A stretch of 22,481 nt of DNA from contig JAZRZP010000014.1 in NCBI GenBank assembly GCA_045601425.1, forward strand, positions 1-22,481, given 5' to 3'. Below the pieces are notes generated by a model. The model had not been told where the DNA came from. It did no database searches and saw only the letters and a list, made by a program, of their open reading frames with translations. Numbering within the stretch: position 1 is the first letter of the stretch; the number at the start of each line of letters is the position of its first letter. The translations under genes were made by a program, and so were the position numbers. This DNA is from UBA1219 sp045601425 (GTDB taxonomy: Bacteria > Bacteroidota > Bacteroidia > Bacteroidales > P3). Shown one piece after another: positions 8,512 to 16,064 of this stretch.

Positions 8512-10251
8512 TTAATCTGTGGTTATATTTACGTTCAAACCTTTTTCCTTCAACATGAGTTCCATACTTTTCGCCGAAGCTTTTTCCGATTCTGCATTCT
8601 TGCCGAGAGCCTCCAGAATACGGCTGTAATGGTAATAAAGAGTGGAACTTCCCCTTTTTGAATATTTCATGGCTTTTTCCATGAAAACTTCAGCCTCGGG
8701 ATATTTTTGCATTCTGTAAAGAATCCATGCGTAAGTATCGAGATATGTGGAATTTTCCGGATCCTTATCCACGGTTTTCTTCGACATCCGGCAGGCAGAG
8801 TCGAGGTTTTCGCCACGTTCGGCGAGGAAATATGCGTAGTTGTTGAGTACAGGAAGTTCATCGGGGAATTTTTCAAGATAGCGCGAGTAGTTCAAGTCGC
8901 TTCTGGCATTGTCGCCCGTTTCGTGGTAAAAATCGCCAAGAGTGGCATAAACAGCGTATTCCAGAGCCGGATTACCGAATCCGCACGACAGCGACTTCTC
9001 CAAAATTCCGATGGCTTCGGCATATTTTTTCTGATTTCCGAGAACAGCTCCCTGCATGTAATAGTACAACGGTTCGGTGGGAAAAATCTTCGAGGCTCGG
9101 CGGCTGTCGCTCAAAAGCAATGAATCGTTGCCCATCTCGCTGTCGCAGTGTATGAGTGCCTGCCATACATCATTTTCGGTACTGTCGGTTTCAAGATACT
9201 TTCTCAGGTGAAGCGAAGCCCTCTCATATTTCTTCTGACGCATAAGAATATCTCCGTAAAACACTGAATACGAGGCCGAATCGGGATCCTGAGAAATCAA
9301 GGTTTCTGCCAGATCGAATGCATATTCCGACTTTGTGACGTAGAATTCCTCACTGTCGTAAAAAGCACCCAGAATCTGCCGCTTCGAACGTATGTCCAGT
9401 TTAGGATTCTGAAATCCCTTTTTCAGTTCCTGATAAGCCTTTTCGGGGTCACCTGTTTTCTTGTAATATTCTGCCAGAGAGATGTGAATGTATTCGTCGG
9501 TGGTATCGAGGGCAAGCATTTTTTCATAGTTTTCCAATGCCTTGCGGTACTGTTTCTGCTGCATGTACTGTTCGGCAAGTATGGCATAGTACTTGCGCTC
9601 GTTGGGAAAGGCTTCCGACAACTGCCGTATTTCGCCCAAGGCTTTTTCCTTTTCGCCCAAAGCATTCCACAGTTTCTGCTTCTGCAAAGAAACCGGTTCG
9701 GTAATTCCGACCATCTTTTCAACTCTGTTGAATACTCCGACGGCATCGTGTATTTTCCCCGACAGGGTGTATGCGTTTCCCAAGCCATAGTAATATTCCA
9801 ATACCGAAGGCTTGAGTTTTATAAGCTCGTTGTAAACATCAATCAGTTTCTTGCTGTTGTCGGTTTTTCTGTAAAGTTCCGTGAGCTGGATTTTATACCA
9901 TTCGTTGTCCTTCGCAATCCGGTCGGCTTTTTCGGTGGCGGCAATGGCCAAATCGATACGGCCGAAAGCATAGTACAAGTTGCCGAGTTCGTAGTAGGCC
10001 ACGGCATAGTCGGGGTTCTGCTTTATGATGGTTTGATACAGGGCAATGGCTTCTTCGTAGTTGCCGAGTTCCACCTGCGTTTTTGCGTCAATGGCCATGA
10101 CGTCAAGTTTAAGGTCTTCTGACTTCACTTCGGTTATGGGCTTGCGCTCATAGCGTCTGCTTTTCGACACTTTGTCCGAAGAAGTGCTCTTGCATGCCTG
10201 CAAGACTAAGATTGCCAGTATGGTAAAAAAACAAGCGACAGTTCTTTTCAT
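8512..10251 (-). CDS. TPR-repeat lipoprotein
   Basis: A 579-aa protein with signal peptide and lipobox LQAC (Cys 20), followed by a basic Ser/Lys linker and, from about residue 58 to the end, tetratricopeptide repeats. Examples are NYEEAIALYQTIIKQNPDYA, then YYELGNLYYAFGRIDLAI, and near the C-terminus MQKYPEAEVFMEKAM. The repeats form a helical scaffold for protein contacts, probably in the periplasm or at the outer-membrane inner face. It sits between manA (19-nt gap) and DUF4292 (4-nt gap), so its partner is most likely the DUF4292 lipoprotein. No enzyme motif is seen. Confidence 0.85.
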   Translation of the reverse strand: MKRTVACFFTILAILVLQACKSTSSDKVSKSRRYERKPITEVKSEDLKLDVMAIDAKTQVELGNYEEAIALYQTIIKQNPDYAVAYYELGNLYYAFGRIDLAIAATEKADRIAKDNEWYKIQLTELYRKTDNSKKLIDVYNELIKLKPSVLEYYYGLGNAYTLSGKIHDAVGVFNRVEKMVGITEPVSLQKQKLWNALGEKEKALGEIRQLSEAFPNERKYYAILAEQYMQQKQYRKALENYEKMLALDTTDEYIHISLAEYYKKTGDPEKAYQELKKGFQNPKLDIRSKRQILGAFYDSEEFYVTKSEYAFDLAETLISQDPDSASYSVFYGDILMRQKKYERASLHLRKYLETDSTENDVWQALIHCDSEMGNDSLLLSDSRRASKIFPTEPLYYYMQGAVLGNQKKYAEAIGILEKSLSCGFGNPALEYAVYATLGDFYHETGDNARSDLNYSRYLEKFPDELPVLNNYAYFLAERGENLDSACRMSKKTVDKDPENSTYLDTYAWILYRMQKYPEAEVFMEKAMKYSKRGSSTLYYHYSRILEALGKNAESEKASAKSMELMLKEKGLNVNITTD

Positions 10252-10270
10252 AATCGTTCTTTATTGTGTT

Positions 10271-11371
10271 TCAGCAATCGCAATGATTGTGGTGATTGCC
10301 ACAGCCGCAGTGTCCGTCATGGTGATGGTGGTCTTCGCAGCCGCAATGTTCGTGATTGTCGGCCGAAACCACAACGCCTTCCTCTCCTTCAATGTAAATT
10401 TCAAGAAGCTTTGCCTCTCCTTCGGGGAACAATTCCACGATGTCGGCTACCGCGGGAATCAGCACGCACTCTCCTGCACGCATCGGTATTATGTGCCCCA
10501 TCGATTTTACGGCACAGACACCTTCGGTACAGCAGTAGGCCACGAAAGAATCGAGTTCTTCGAAATTCTTGCGTATGGGTTTGTCGAAGGCAATGAGGTT
10601 TGTCGTGAAATATGGGCATTGAGCCAGTTCCACAGTCGAGTTTTTGTGGTAGGAATATTCCGATTTGCCGTTGGTAATCACTGAAAAATCAAGGGCATCA
10701 AGGGCATCTGCAGTGTGCAGTTCCCTCGATTTGCCGTCTTTATCGACACGGTTCCAGTCAAAGATACGGTAGGTGGTGTCGGAAGTCTGTTGTATTTCGG
10801 CCAGCAGGAGTCCTTTGCCCAAGGCATGCACCCTGCCTCCCGGTATGAAAAAGACGTCTCCCTTTTGAGGATATTCCACGTGCAAGTTGTCAACCAAAGT
10901 ATTGTTGTCCAGTGCTCTCTGATAAGTATTCTTGTTCAGAGGTTTCGAAAAGCCGTCAATTATCGTGGAATCCTTTTCGCTGTCCATGATGTACCACATT
11001 TCGGTTTTACCGTTCTGCAGACCGCGCTTTCGGGCCAGTGCGTCGTCGGGATGGACCTGTATCGAAAGTTTGTCAACGGCATCTATTATCTTTATCAGAA
11101 TCGGGAATTCATCTCCGAAACGCTGATAATTGACTTCACCGACAAGATCAGCCATATATATTTCGAGCACTTCGTTGAGGTTGTTTTCGGCAAGAAAACC
11201 ATTTTCCACAACGGATTCGTTCCCTTCCACACCCGAGAGTATCCACATCTCGCCGCAGTTCGGCAGCGGGTCGTAGTCAATACACAAACTGTTCTTGATT
11301 TTGTTCCCGCCCCAAATTTTATTCTTGAAAAGCGGCATGAATTTCAGTGGATATAGCGATAATTCTTCCAT
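10271..11371 (-). CDS. manA: Mannose-6-phosphate isomerase, class I, with His/Cys-rich tail
   Basis: A zinc enzyme converting mannose-6-phosphate and fructose-6-phosphate, feeding GDP-sugar synthesis. The zinc ligands of the cupin fold are present: Q105 and H107 (QVHPDD), E124 (GKTEMWYI) and H182 (GGRVHALGKG). The frame stays open to 11704, but I chose ATG 11371 (366 aa) because homology begins at MEELSLYPLKFMPLFKNKIWGG and the 111 residues before it look non-coding. The last 27 residues (340-366) hold 10 His and 6 Cys in patterns such as HCGCEDHHHHDGHCGC. This is not part of the usual 315-325-aa enzyme and could bind or store metal. It is the first gene of the run to the TPR, DUF4292 and GT genes. 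Confidence 0.92.
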   Translation of the reverse strand: MEELSLYPLKFMPLFKNKIWGGNKIKNSLCIDYDPLPNCGEMWILSGVEGNESVVENGFLAENNLNEVLEIYMADLVGEVNYQRFGDEFPILIKIIDAVDKLSIQVHPDDALARKRGLQNGKTEMWYIMDSEKDSTIIDGFSKPLNKNTYQRALDNNTLVDNLHVEYPQKGDVFFIPGGRVHALGKGLLLAEIQQTSDTTYRIFDWNRVDKDGKSRELHTADALDALDFSVITNGKSEYSYHKNSTVELAQCPYFTTNLIAFDKPIRKNFEELDSFVAYCCTEGVCAVKSMGHIIPMRAGECVLIPAVADIVELFPEGEAKLLEIYIEGEEGVVVSADNHEHCGCEDHHHHDGHCGCGNHHNHCDC

Positions 11372-11401
11372 TTTTCCGGTATTTTTTCGTTTGTTTAAAC
11401 T

Positions 11402-11438
11402 GCAAAAATCCAAAAATATTGTATCAGCCCGCACAAAC
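11402..11438 (-). promoter_or_regulatory. Weak promoter candidate for manA operon
   Basis: On the minus strand, TTTG (near 11435-11438) precedes two overlapping -7-like boxes, TATTTTTG and GATTTTTGC. Their spacings are about 15 and 23 nt, neither ideal. The location, 30-65 nt before ATG 11371, is right for a start site. Confidence 0.35.
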
Positions 11439-11544
11439 TGCCGCTGAATCCGCATCGGCTGTTCGTGAAACGCTTTATAATCCGAGTCGTATCCGGCTCC
11501 CCTGCATTTTTCCAAGCAGGTACCAGACGGGACTCCGACAGACA

Positions 11545-12747
11545 TTACTTTAAAGTTTCGAGTATTCGGTTTACAAATGTTTCCAAAGATTCGCGTTGGT
11601 TTTCCTTCAACGCTGATTTTATTGAAACCGTACTGTCCAAGATAATGTTGTTTTTCATGGTTCCCAGAACGGAAATCATCTGCTTGCCTGCCTGTGCAGC
11701 CCATGTACCGTTTTCAACCAGTGCAAATGTGCGGTTTTGGAGATTGTGTGCCTTGAGGTCGAGAATGTAGTTTTCTACGGGAGTGAAAATTCCGGCATTG
11801 TATGTTGATGAAGCTATGACAATGTGGCTGAATCTGAAACTTTCGGACACGAGGTAACTGACATCGGTATGCGAAGCATCGTACATGGCAATGCCTTTCA
11901 CTCCGTTGTCGGCCAGTCTGGAAGCAATGAGATTTGCAACATTTTCGGTATTGCCGTATATGGATCCGTACACAATCAGCACTCCCTTGGTTTCGGGAGC
12001 ATATCTGCTCCAGCAGTCATATTTTCCGATAAACCAGCCGAGATTTTCACGCCAGATGAACCCGTGCAGCGGACAAATCATCGAAATGTTGAGAGTTGCA
12101 GCTTTTTTGAGCAAGGATTGTACCTGAAGCCCGTATTTTCCGACAATGTTGCAGAAATAACGGCGCGCTTCGTCCAGATAATCACGTTCGAAATCAACTT
12201 CATCGGCATACAGATTCCCGCTTATGGCACCGAATGTTCCGAAAGCGTCCGCAGAGAAAAGTATCCTGTCGGTAGAATCGTAGGTAACCATGGCTTCCGG
12301 CCAGTGCACCATCGGAGCCATTACAAAATGCAGTGTGTGGCTGCCGGTGATGAGAGTGTCGTTTTCTCCCACCACAATGGTCTTGCCATCGATATCGGCA
12401 TCAAAGAACTGTCTTATCATGACAACGGCCTTTGCATTGGTCACTATTTTTACTTCAGGATAACGGAGAAGCATGTCCCCAATCAATGCACAGTGGTCGG
12501 GTTCCATGTGGTTCACGACGAGGTAGTCCAATTTACGGCCGGCAAGTGCGGCATCTACGTTTTCAAAAAAAATCTGTGCCACCGAAGCGGCGGCGGTGTC
12601 GAGCAGCACTGTCTGTTCGTCAATTAGTACGTAGCTGTTGTACGACACCCCCTTGGGAACCGGATAGACATTTTCAAAAAGAGCCAATCTCCTGTCACTG
12701 GCTCCGACATAAAACAGGTCGTCAGTTATTTTTCTTATGTTGTTCAT
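11545..12747 (-). CDS. fprA: Flavodiiron protein (FprA-type A flavoprotein)
   Basis: A 400-aa cytoplasmic enzyme that reduces O2 to water (or NO to N2O) and protects anaerobes from oxygen. The metallo-beta-lactamase-like half carries all diiron ligands: H80, E82, D84 and H85 in NHMEPDH, then H148, D167 and H228. A flavodoxin domain follows from about residue 254, with the FMN loop SIYGNTENV and the segment ASSTYNAGIF. There is no C-terminal rubredoxin or flavin reductase extension, so an external donor such as rubredoxin is needed. It lies 30 nt after the repeat-protein gene with no obvious promoter in between, and may be co-transcribed with it and the Cys-rich lipoprotein. Confidence 0.93.
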   Translation of the reverse strand: MNNIRKITDDLFYVGASDRRLALFENVYPVPKGVSYNSYVLIDEQTVLLDTAAASVAQIFFENVDAALAGRKLDYLVVNHMEPDHCALIGDMLLRYPEVKIVTNAKAVVMIRQFFDADIDGKTIVVGENDTLITGSHTLHFVMAPMVHWPEAMVTYDSTDRILFSADAFGTFGAISGNLYADEVDFERDYLDEARRYFCNIVGKYGLQVQSLLKKAATLNISMICPLHGFIWRENLGWFIGKYDCWSRYAPETKGVLIVYGSIYGNTENVANLIASRLADNGVKGIAMYDASHTDVSYLVSESFRFSHIVIASSTYNAGIFTPVENYILDLKAHNLQNRTFALVENGTWAAQAGKQMISVLGTMKNNIILDSTVSIKSALKENQRESLETFVNRILETLK

Positions 12748-12777
12748 TGGGTATGTCTTGTTTTTATGGTTAACGTA

Positions 12778-13248
12778 TCAAAAAAGCATTATTATTATCG
12801 AAGCGGGCAAAGGTGCCGAAAACGTGTATATTATATTGCCAGAGTAAGTGCTGTTGCCAAGATAAAGATGTTTTCCGTCGTAGGTATAGAGAATGTTGCC
12901 GGAGTAGGTACTATTGCCTTGGTAGAAATGCCTGCCGTCGAAGGTGTAAAGTATGTTGCCGGAATAGGTGCTGTTGCCGCGGAAAAAATGTTTCCCGTCA
13001 TAGGTATAGAGTATGTTGCCGGAATAGGTGCTGTTGCCTTGGTATATTCTGCTGCCGTCCCAAGTAAGCATTATGTGGCCGGAATAAGTGCTGTTGCCTT
13101 GGTAAAGGTATTTCCCGTCGAAAGTGTAAAGTATGTTGCCGGAATAGGTGCTGTTGCCCCTGTATATCTTTATGGACGAGCCTGTGGCAAAGGACGTTGC
13201 ACAAACAAGTGCAAGCAATGTAAACAATATCGGTATGTTTTTTCTCAT
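12778..13248 (-). CDS. Secreted protein of six 20-residue GNSTYSGN repeats
   Basis: A 156-aa protein with a signal peptide (MRKNIPILFTLLALVCATSFA). The rest is six tandem 20-residue units, each beginning [YF]x-GNSTYSG and ending in a DG turn, for example YQGNSTYSGNILYTYDGKHF. A short hydrophobic end, LPASIIIMLF, closes it. The short Gly, Tyr and Asp-Gly-rich units predict a closed beta structure. They recall the Bacteroidota group annotated as 5-fold beta-flower proteins, a resemblance I cannot test here. At DNA level the units are 60 bp and nearly identical. It starts 3 nt after the Cys-rich lipoprotein stop, so the two form an operon. Function unknown. Confidence 0.8.
   Translation of the reverse strand: MRKNIPILFTLLALVCATSFATGSSIKIYRGNSTYSGNILYTFDGKYLYQGNSTYSGHIMLTWDGSRIYQGNSTYSGNILYTYDGKHFFRGNSTYSGNILYTFDGRHFYQGNSTYSGNILYTYDGKHLYLGNSTYSGNIIYTFSAPLPASIIIMLF
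12821..13170. repeat. Tandem 60-bp coding repeat, about six copies
   Basis: Six direct copies of a 60-bp unit lie within the repeat-protein gene. Each shares a core close to GGAATAGGTGCTGTTGCC (plus strand), with variation concentrated in the part encoding the DG turn. Because 60 is a multiple of three, gain or loss of a unit keeps the frame. Confidence 0.9.
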
Positions 13249-13251
13249 GAC

Positions 13252-13698
13252 TTAAAAATTAAAGGTTTGTGAATACTCGCCAGCGGACCAGTTCCGGAAA
13301 ACGAGGGTATATCTGCCCGGTTTCACACCGTTTATCCGGAAAGAGTCGTTTATCTCGCAGACACAGTCAGCCGGTGCGCTGCAAACTTCCCATTCGTTGA
13401 TGACTATCGTATCGGACAGAAGCATGGCACTTGCTTTAATCCGATCGAATCCGCAATTGACGTCAAGGTTGTAATGTGTTATGAAAAGTGTCCCGTTGCT
13501 GTAATGCACCGAAACGGAATCCTGATTGCTGGAATCTTTCTCGCCGTTGCGGTTGCGATGGCTGAGGCATTCGGAATGTTCTATGTCCGACACCTCGATT
13601 TTATTGTCTTCATCACGGTTGCACGACAGAATAGCCGCAAAAATTACCGGCAACACGACCGGCAGGAGCCTAATATTTCTAAAAATTTCGCTTTTCAT
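13252..13698 (-). CDS. Cys-rich lipoprotein, family not recognised
   Basis: A 148-aa lipoprotein with signal peptide and lipobox ILSC (Cys 26). The mature part has five further Cys: SECLS, VNCGF and the cluster CSAPADCVC. These probably form disulfides in a small beta-sandwich, as suggested by strands TLFITHYNLDV, DTIVINEWEV and GRYTLVFRNW. I have an impression of similar small Bacteroidota lipoproteins but cannot name a family. It is first in the run to the repeat protein (3-nt gap) and possibly the flavodiiron gene, behind a good promoter. Confidence 0.75.
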   Translation of the reverse strand: MKSEIFRNIRLLPVVLPVIFAAILSCNRDEDNKIEVSDIEHSECLSHRNRNGEKDSSNQDSVSVHYSNGTLFITHYNLDVNCGFDRIKASAMLLSDTIVINEWEVCSAPADCVCEINDSFRINGVKPGRYTLVFRNWSAGEYSQTFNF

Positions 13699-13741
13699 GA
13701 AAATGTTTCTTACGGTTTTCCGATTTGCATCTTTAGAACTG

Positions 13742-13773
13742 CAAAGATACTACTTTATTCCGGATTTTGCAAG
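13742..13773 (-). promoter_or_regulatory. Bacteroidota-type promoter for Cys-rich lipoprotein operon
   Basis: On the minus strand, CTTG (13770-13773) is followed after 20 nt by TATCTTTG (13742-13749), then C. The start codon is about 44 nt downstream. The -7 box is ideal; the -33 box has one mismatch. Confidence 0.7.
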
Positions 13774-13821
13774 TTTAAAATCTTTCATGCATGAAAAAAT
13801 CTGCCTACAGCCGTTATCCTT

Positions 13822-13849
13822 AAAAAAAAGGGAATCTAAAAGATTCCCC
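13822..13849 (-). terminator. Rho-independent terminator after DUF481-like gene
   Basis: On the minus strand GGGAATCT, a 3-nt loop and AGATTCCC form a perfect 8-bp stem followed by eight T. It begins about 6 nt past the stop codon at 13855. Confidence 0.9.
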
Positions 13850-13854
13850 GTTTT

Positions 13855-14580
13855 TCAGAATTTCCATCTCAAACCAACCTCTGCGTAAGTATCTTCTCTT
13901 TGGGTCCCTGTCGGAACAACGCTACGGCATTCGTATGTGAATATCAGGTCGAGGAAGAAGTTTGTTCCTATCTTGTTTTCGAATTTCGTGGAACTTGTGA
14001 CGATGTAGTCGCTGAAACCGGTCGTTACAGATGGCTGGTAGAATGTAGTATGGTTAAGGGTTACCACATCACCGAACTTGTGCTTGATTTTCGCACGGAG
14101 CGAAATACGTCCCAACTGGTCTTTCAGACCGTCTTCCTGAACGGTATATTTCACAAAATCGTAAACGAAGGCCGCACTGATGGAGTAGTCGCATACTCCG
14201 GGCACCGTATAGAGCCGCAATTTGGCACCTGCCATTACATTGGTCTTTGCATCATAGCCTTTGAAGTGGTTGGTTATGAAGTTCGATGCAAAGAACGGAG
14301 AGAATCTGTCGTACTGGAAAAGGTCGAATTTGATGCCTGCCGTAAATTCGCGGTTGGTGGGCTTGTGAGCTTCTTCGCTGTACAGGAATTTGTAATCTCC
14401 GCTGAACGACAGGATACTGTCGTTGCGTTCGGCAGATCCGTTGTGGCGGAATCCTACGTTGTTCACGTTACCGCTGTTGTATGTTCCGCCTACACCCAGC
14501 TGATATGTCCATTTTTTCTGTGCCGATGCACATCCTACTATCATTGTCAAAACAATGATTGATAACAATTTACGTTTCAT
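13855..14580 (-). CDS. DUF481-like outer-membrane beta-barrel protein
   Basis: A 241-aa protein with an N-terminal signal peptide ending near ASAQKKW and a body of amphipathic strands: WTYQLGVGGTYNSGNVNNVG, LSFSGDYKFLYSEE, REFTAGIKFDLF. It closes with YAEVGLRWKF, whose final Phe is typical of outer-membrane barrels. The pattern fits the DUF481 (YdiY-like, salt-induced) family. The frame stays open to 14784, but ATG 14580 starts the signal peptide and lies about 33 nt behind a -7 box, so I chose it. IVGC at 14-17 looks like a lipobox, but the barrel structure favours ordinary cleavage. It is probably transcribed alone. Substrate unknown. Confidence 0.78.
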   Translation of the reverse strand: MKRKLLSIIVLTMIVGCASAQKKWTYQLGVGGTYNSGNVNNVGFRHNGSAERNDSILSFSGDYKFLYSEEAHKPTNREFTAGIKFDLFQYDRFSPFFASNFITNHFKGYDAKTNVMAGAKLRLYTVPGVCDYSISAAFVYDFVKYTVQEDGLKDQLGRISLRAKIKHKFGDVVTLNHTTFYQPSVTTGFSDYIVTSSTKFENKIGTNFFLDLIFTYECRSVVPTGTQREDTYAEVGLRWKF

Positions 14581-14612
14581 TTCTATATTATTTTTTACTT
14601 TGTTTCGGTCTG

Positions 14613-14640
14613 CAAAGATACGAAAAAAATATATTCTGCC
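14613..14640 (-). promoter_or_regulatory. Probable promoter for DUF481-like gene
   Basis: TATCTTTGC on the minus strand (box 14613-14620) lies about 33 nt before ATG 14580. The sequence about 20 nt upstream does not match TTTG, so the call rests on the -7 box and its position. Confidence 0.6.
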
Positions 14641-14650
14641 TATTTTGGCG

Positions 14651-15289
14651 TCATTTCTCCGGATTTTTCGGCTCAATTTCGGCACTTCCGGAAATAAGAT
14701 ACAGTTTTCCCGTATCAAGGCACAGACATTTGAAACGTGTCCTGCGTTTTTCCAGAACATGATAAGATTTTTCCCTAAAAACAAATAAATCGTTTATTTT
14801 CAAATCGTTGAGAGTAACGTGCCGTTGGGTGGCAAATTCCGGAGAAAAAGTTTTGAAAAGTTGTACCAGTTCTCGCTCGAGGGATTTTTTCAGAGGCAGG
14901 GTCCCGGCAAAGTCCGCTATCATGCCGTGCAGCTCTGCTGGGAACACATGAATGTATTCCGACACGAGGCTGGAAAAAAATTCCTGCCATTCGATGCCGT
15001 GCGGCTTCACCGTTCTGCCCGATTTTACAAAATTCCGGTAATGGGCCATTTCGTGAAGCAAAACCCACAGGAACCCGTATCTGTCAAGGTCGCAGTTGAT
15101 GGTAATCCTGTGGCGGAATCCGGTATTCTCACAAGGCGGAGCGTAATCTCCGAGTTTCGAAAGTCTTGACCGTGTTATCTTCAGGCAAATGCCGTTTTGT
15201 GTAAGGAAGTCGTAAACCGGTCTCACCGCCGGCAACGGCAAATAATCTGCCAGTCCGTCCCTAAACGAGTCCGGAGATTGTCTGTTCAT
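14651..15289 (-). CDS. SprT-like zinc metalloprotease-fold protein
   Basis: A 212-aa protein with the zinc motif HEMAH (79-83) after LWVLL and a third candidate ligand H97 in KPHGIEWQEF, the pattern of the SprT/Spartan family. The C-terminal half (TLNDLKINDLFVFREKSYHV...) resembles the small beta domain often found behind bacterial SprT cores, but I see no complete Cys4 zinc site there. Bacterial members have no settled function; Spartan repairs DNA-protein crosslinks in eukaryotes. The start overlaps the small lipoprotein gene by 29 nt, and no good ribosome site is visible, so coupling to upstream translation is likely. Confidence 0.82.
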   Translation of the reverse strand: MNRQSPDSFRDGLADYLPLPAVRPVYDFLTQNGICLKITRSRLSKLGDYAPPCENTGFRHRITINCDLDRYGFLWVLLHEMAHYRNFVKSGRTVKPHGIEWQEFFSSLVSEYIHVFPAELHGMIADFAGTLPLKKSLERELVQLFKTFSPEFATQRHVTLNDLKINDLFVFREKSYHVLEKRRTRFKCLCLDTGKLYLISGSAEIEPKNPEK

Positions 15290-15446
15290 CTGTCTGGTTT
15301 TGAGGAAGAAGACTGAATGTCGGACAAGTGTTGCAGTGAGATTTTTTGCGTTTTGGCATATAGCCGTCGCTTTTGCACGAGAGACAAAGCGATGACAGTA
15401 CGACTACTGCAAGTGCAAGGCACAGACGTGTTCTTGTTTTCTTCAT
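15261..15446 (-). CDS. Small lipoprotein with C-x2-C motif
   Basis: A 61-aa protein: signal peptide, lipidated Cys 24 (CLSC), then a short basic tail with GYMPKRKKSHCNTCPTFS, where C38 and C41 form a C-x2-C pair. It is short but credible: GGAG lies 6 nt before the ATG, inside the last codons of the NlpC/P60 gene, and the start follows that stop by 1 nt. Its own end overlaps the SprT-like gene by 29 nt. I believe similar tiny basic lipoproteins occur in Bacteroidota, but no function is known. The Cys pair could hold metal or form a disulfide. Confidence 0.7.
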   Translation of the reverse strand: MKKTRTRLCLALAVVVLSSLCLSCKSDGYMPKRKKSHCNTCPTFSLLPQNQTDEQTISGLV

Positions 15447-15447
15447 A

Positions 15448-16053
15448 TTATCTCCATTTGGTTTTCACTTTATTGTGGCGGCCGCCTTTGTAAAATCTCG
15501 GCTCCCAGTATTTTTCGGTCAGTTTGCTTATTGTCACGCCTTTCGAACTTGAGGCATGAGCAAACATGTCTTCTTTCAGATAAATGCCGACATGCGACAC
15601 GTATTTCTTGTTGGTGATGAAGAAAACGACGTCACCCTCGCGGAGTTCGTCGCGATCTATCAGGGTAGTGTTCTTCGTTATGTCGGCCGCAACGCGGTTC
15701 AGGTTCACTCCGTAAACAGCAAGGAAAATCTTACCCACGAAACAGGAGCAGTCGATTCCCGATTCGGAACAACCGCCGTACTTGTATGGCGTTCCGTACC
15801 ACTTTCCTATTTCTTCGTAAAGTTTTCTGTTGTCTTTGTCGCAAAGTGTGATATTCATCTTGGAATTGGATTTGGAAGTCGTTTTTTTCGCAGAGGATGC
15901 CGTTTTTGAAGATTTTTTCCTGTAGGTCTTCCTGCCGTCGTTGTTCTCGACCATGTAGAAATCCTCGTCTTCCAAATCGGAGTTGAAAATGGAGCAGGAG
16001 TTTATCAGCAGGCTGCCGCAAAATATCAGTGAGAGTATAGTGGCCTTTTTCAT
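15448..16053 (-). CDS. NlpC/P60 (C40) peptidase lipoprotein
   Basis: A 201-aa cell-wall hydrolase cutting peptidoglycan stem peptides, anchored by lipobox INSC (Cys 20). A Ser/Lys-rich linker (45-66) leads to the C40 domain: WYGTPYKYGGCSESGIDCSC, catalytic Cys 102, H154 in SHVGIYL and H166 in FAHASS, with GDVVFF at 140-145 in its usual place. The usual DCSGF is DCSCF here, so Gly is replaced by Cys 104, next to the nucleophile, and C95 is also close. It precedes the tiny lipoprotein by 1 nt and follows the FtsB-like gene by 11 nt, a cluster suited to cell-wall growth and division. Confidence 0.9.
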   Translation of the reverse strand: MKKATILSLIFCGSLLINSCSIFNSDLEDEDFYMVENNDGRKTYRKKSSKTASSAKKTTSKSNSKMNITLCDKDNRKLYEEIGKWYGTPYKYGGCSESGIDCSCFVGKIFLAVYGVNLNRVAADITKNTTLIDRDELREGDVVFFITNKKYVSHVGIYLKEDMFAHASSSKGVTISKLTEKYWEPRFYKGGRHNKVKTKWR

Positions 16054-16064
16054 AAGTCGGAATT

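Noticed and set aside
11372..11704. N-terminal extension of ManA by 111 residues
   Set aside because: The extension has no similarity to the family and low-complexity character, and a start at 11371 matches the normal N-terminus.
12821..13170. Possible CRISPR array
   Set aside because: The units are contiguous 60-bp direct repeats within a coding frame, without unique spacers, and no cas gene is near.
12766..13272. A plus-strand frame of 168 codons with VAGIGAVA repeats opposite the repeat protein
   Set aside because: It is the antisense of the 60-bp tandem repeat; a period divisible by three keeps all such frames open. It has no ribosome site or signal peptide, while the minus frame has both a signal peptide and coherent repeats.
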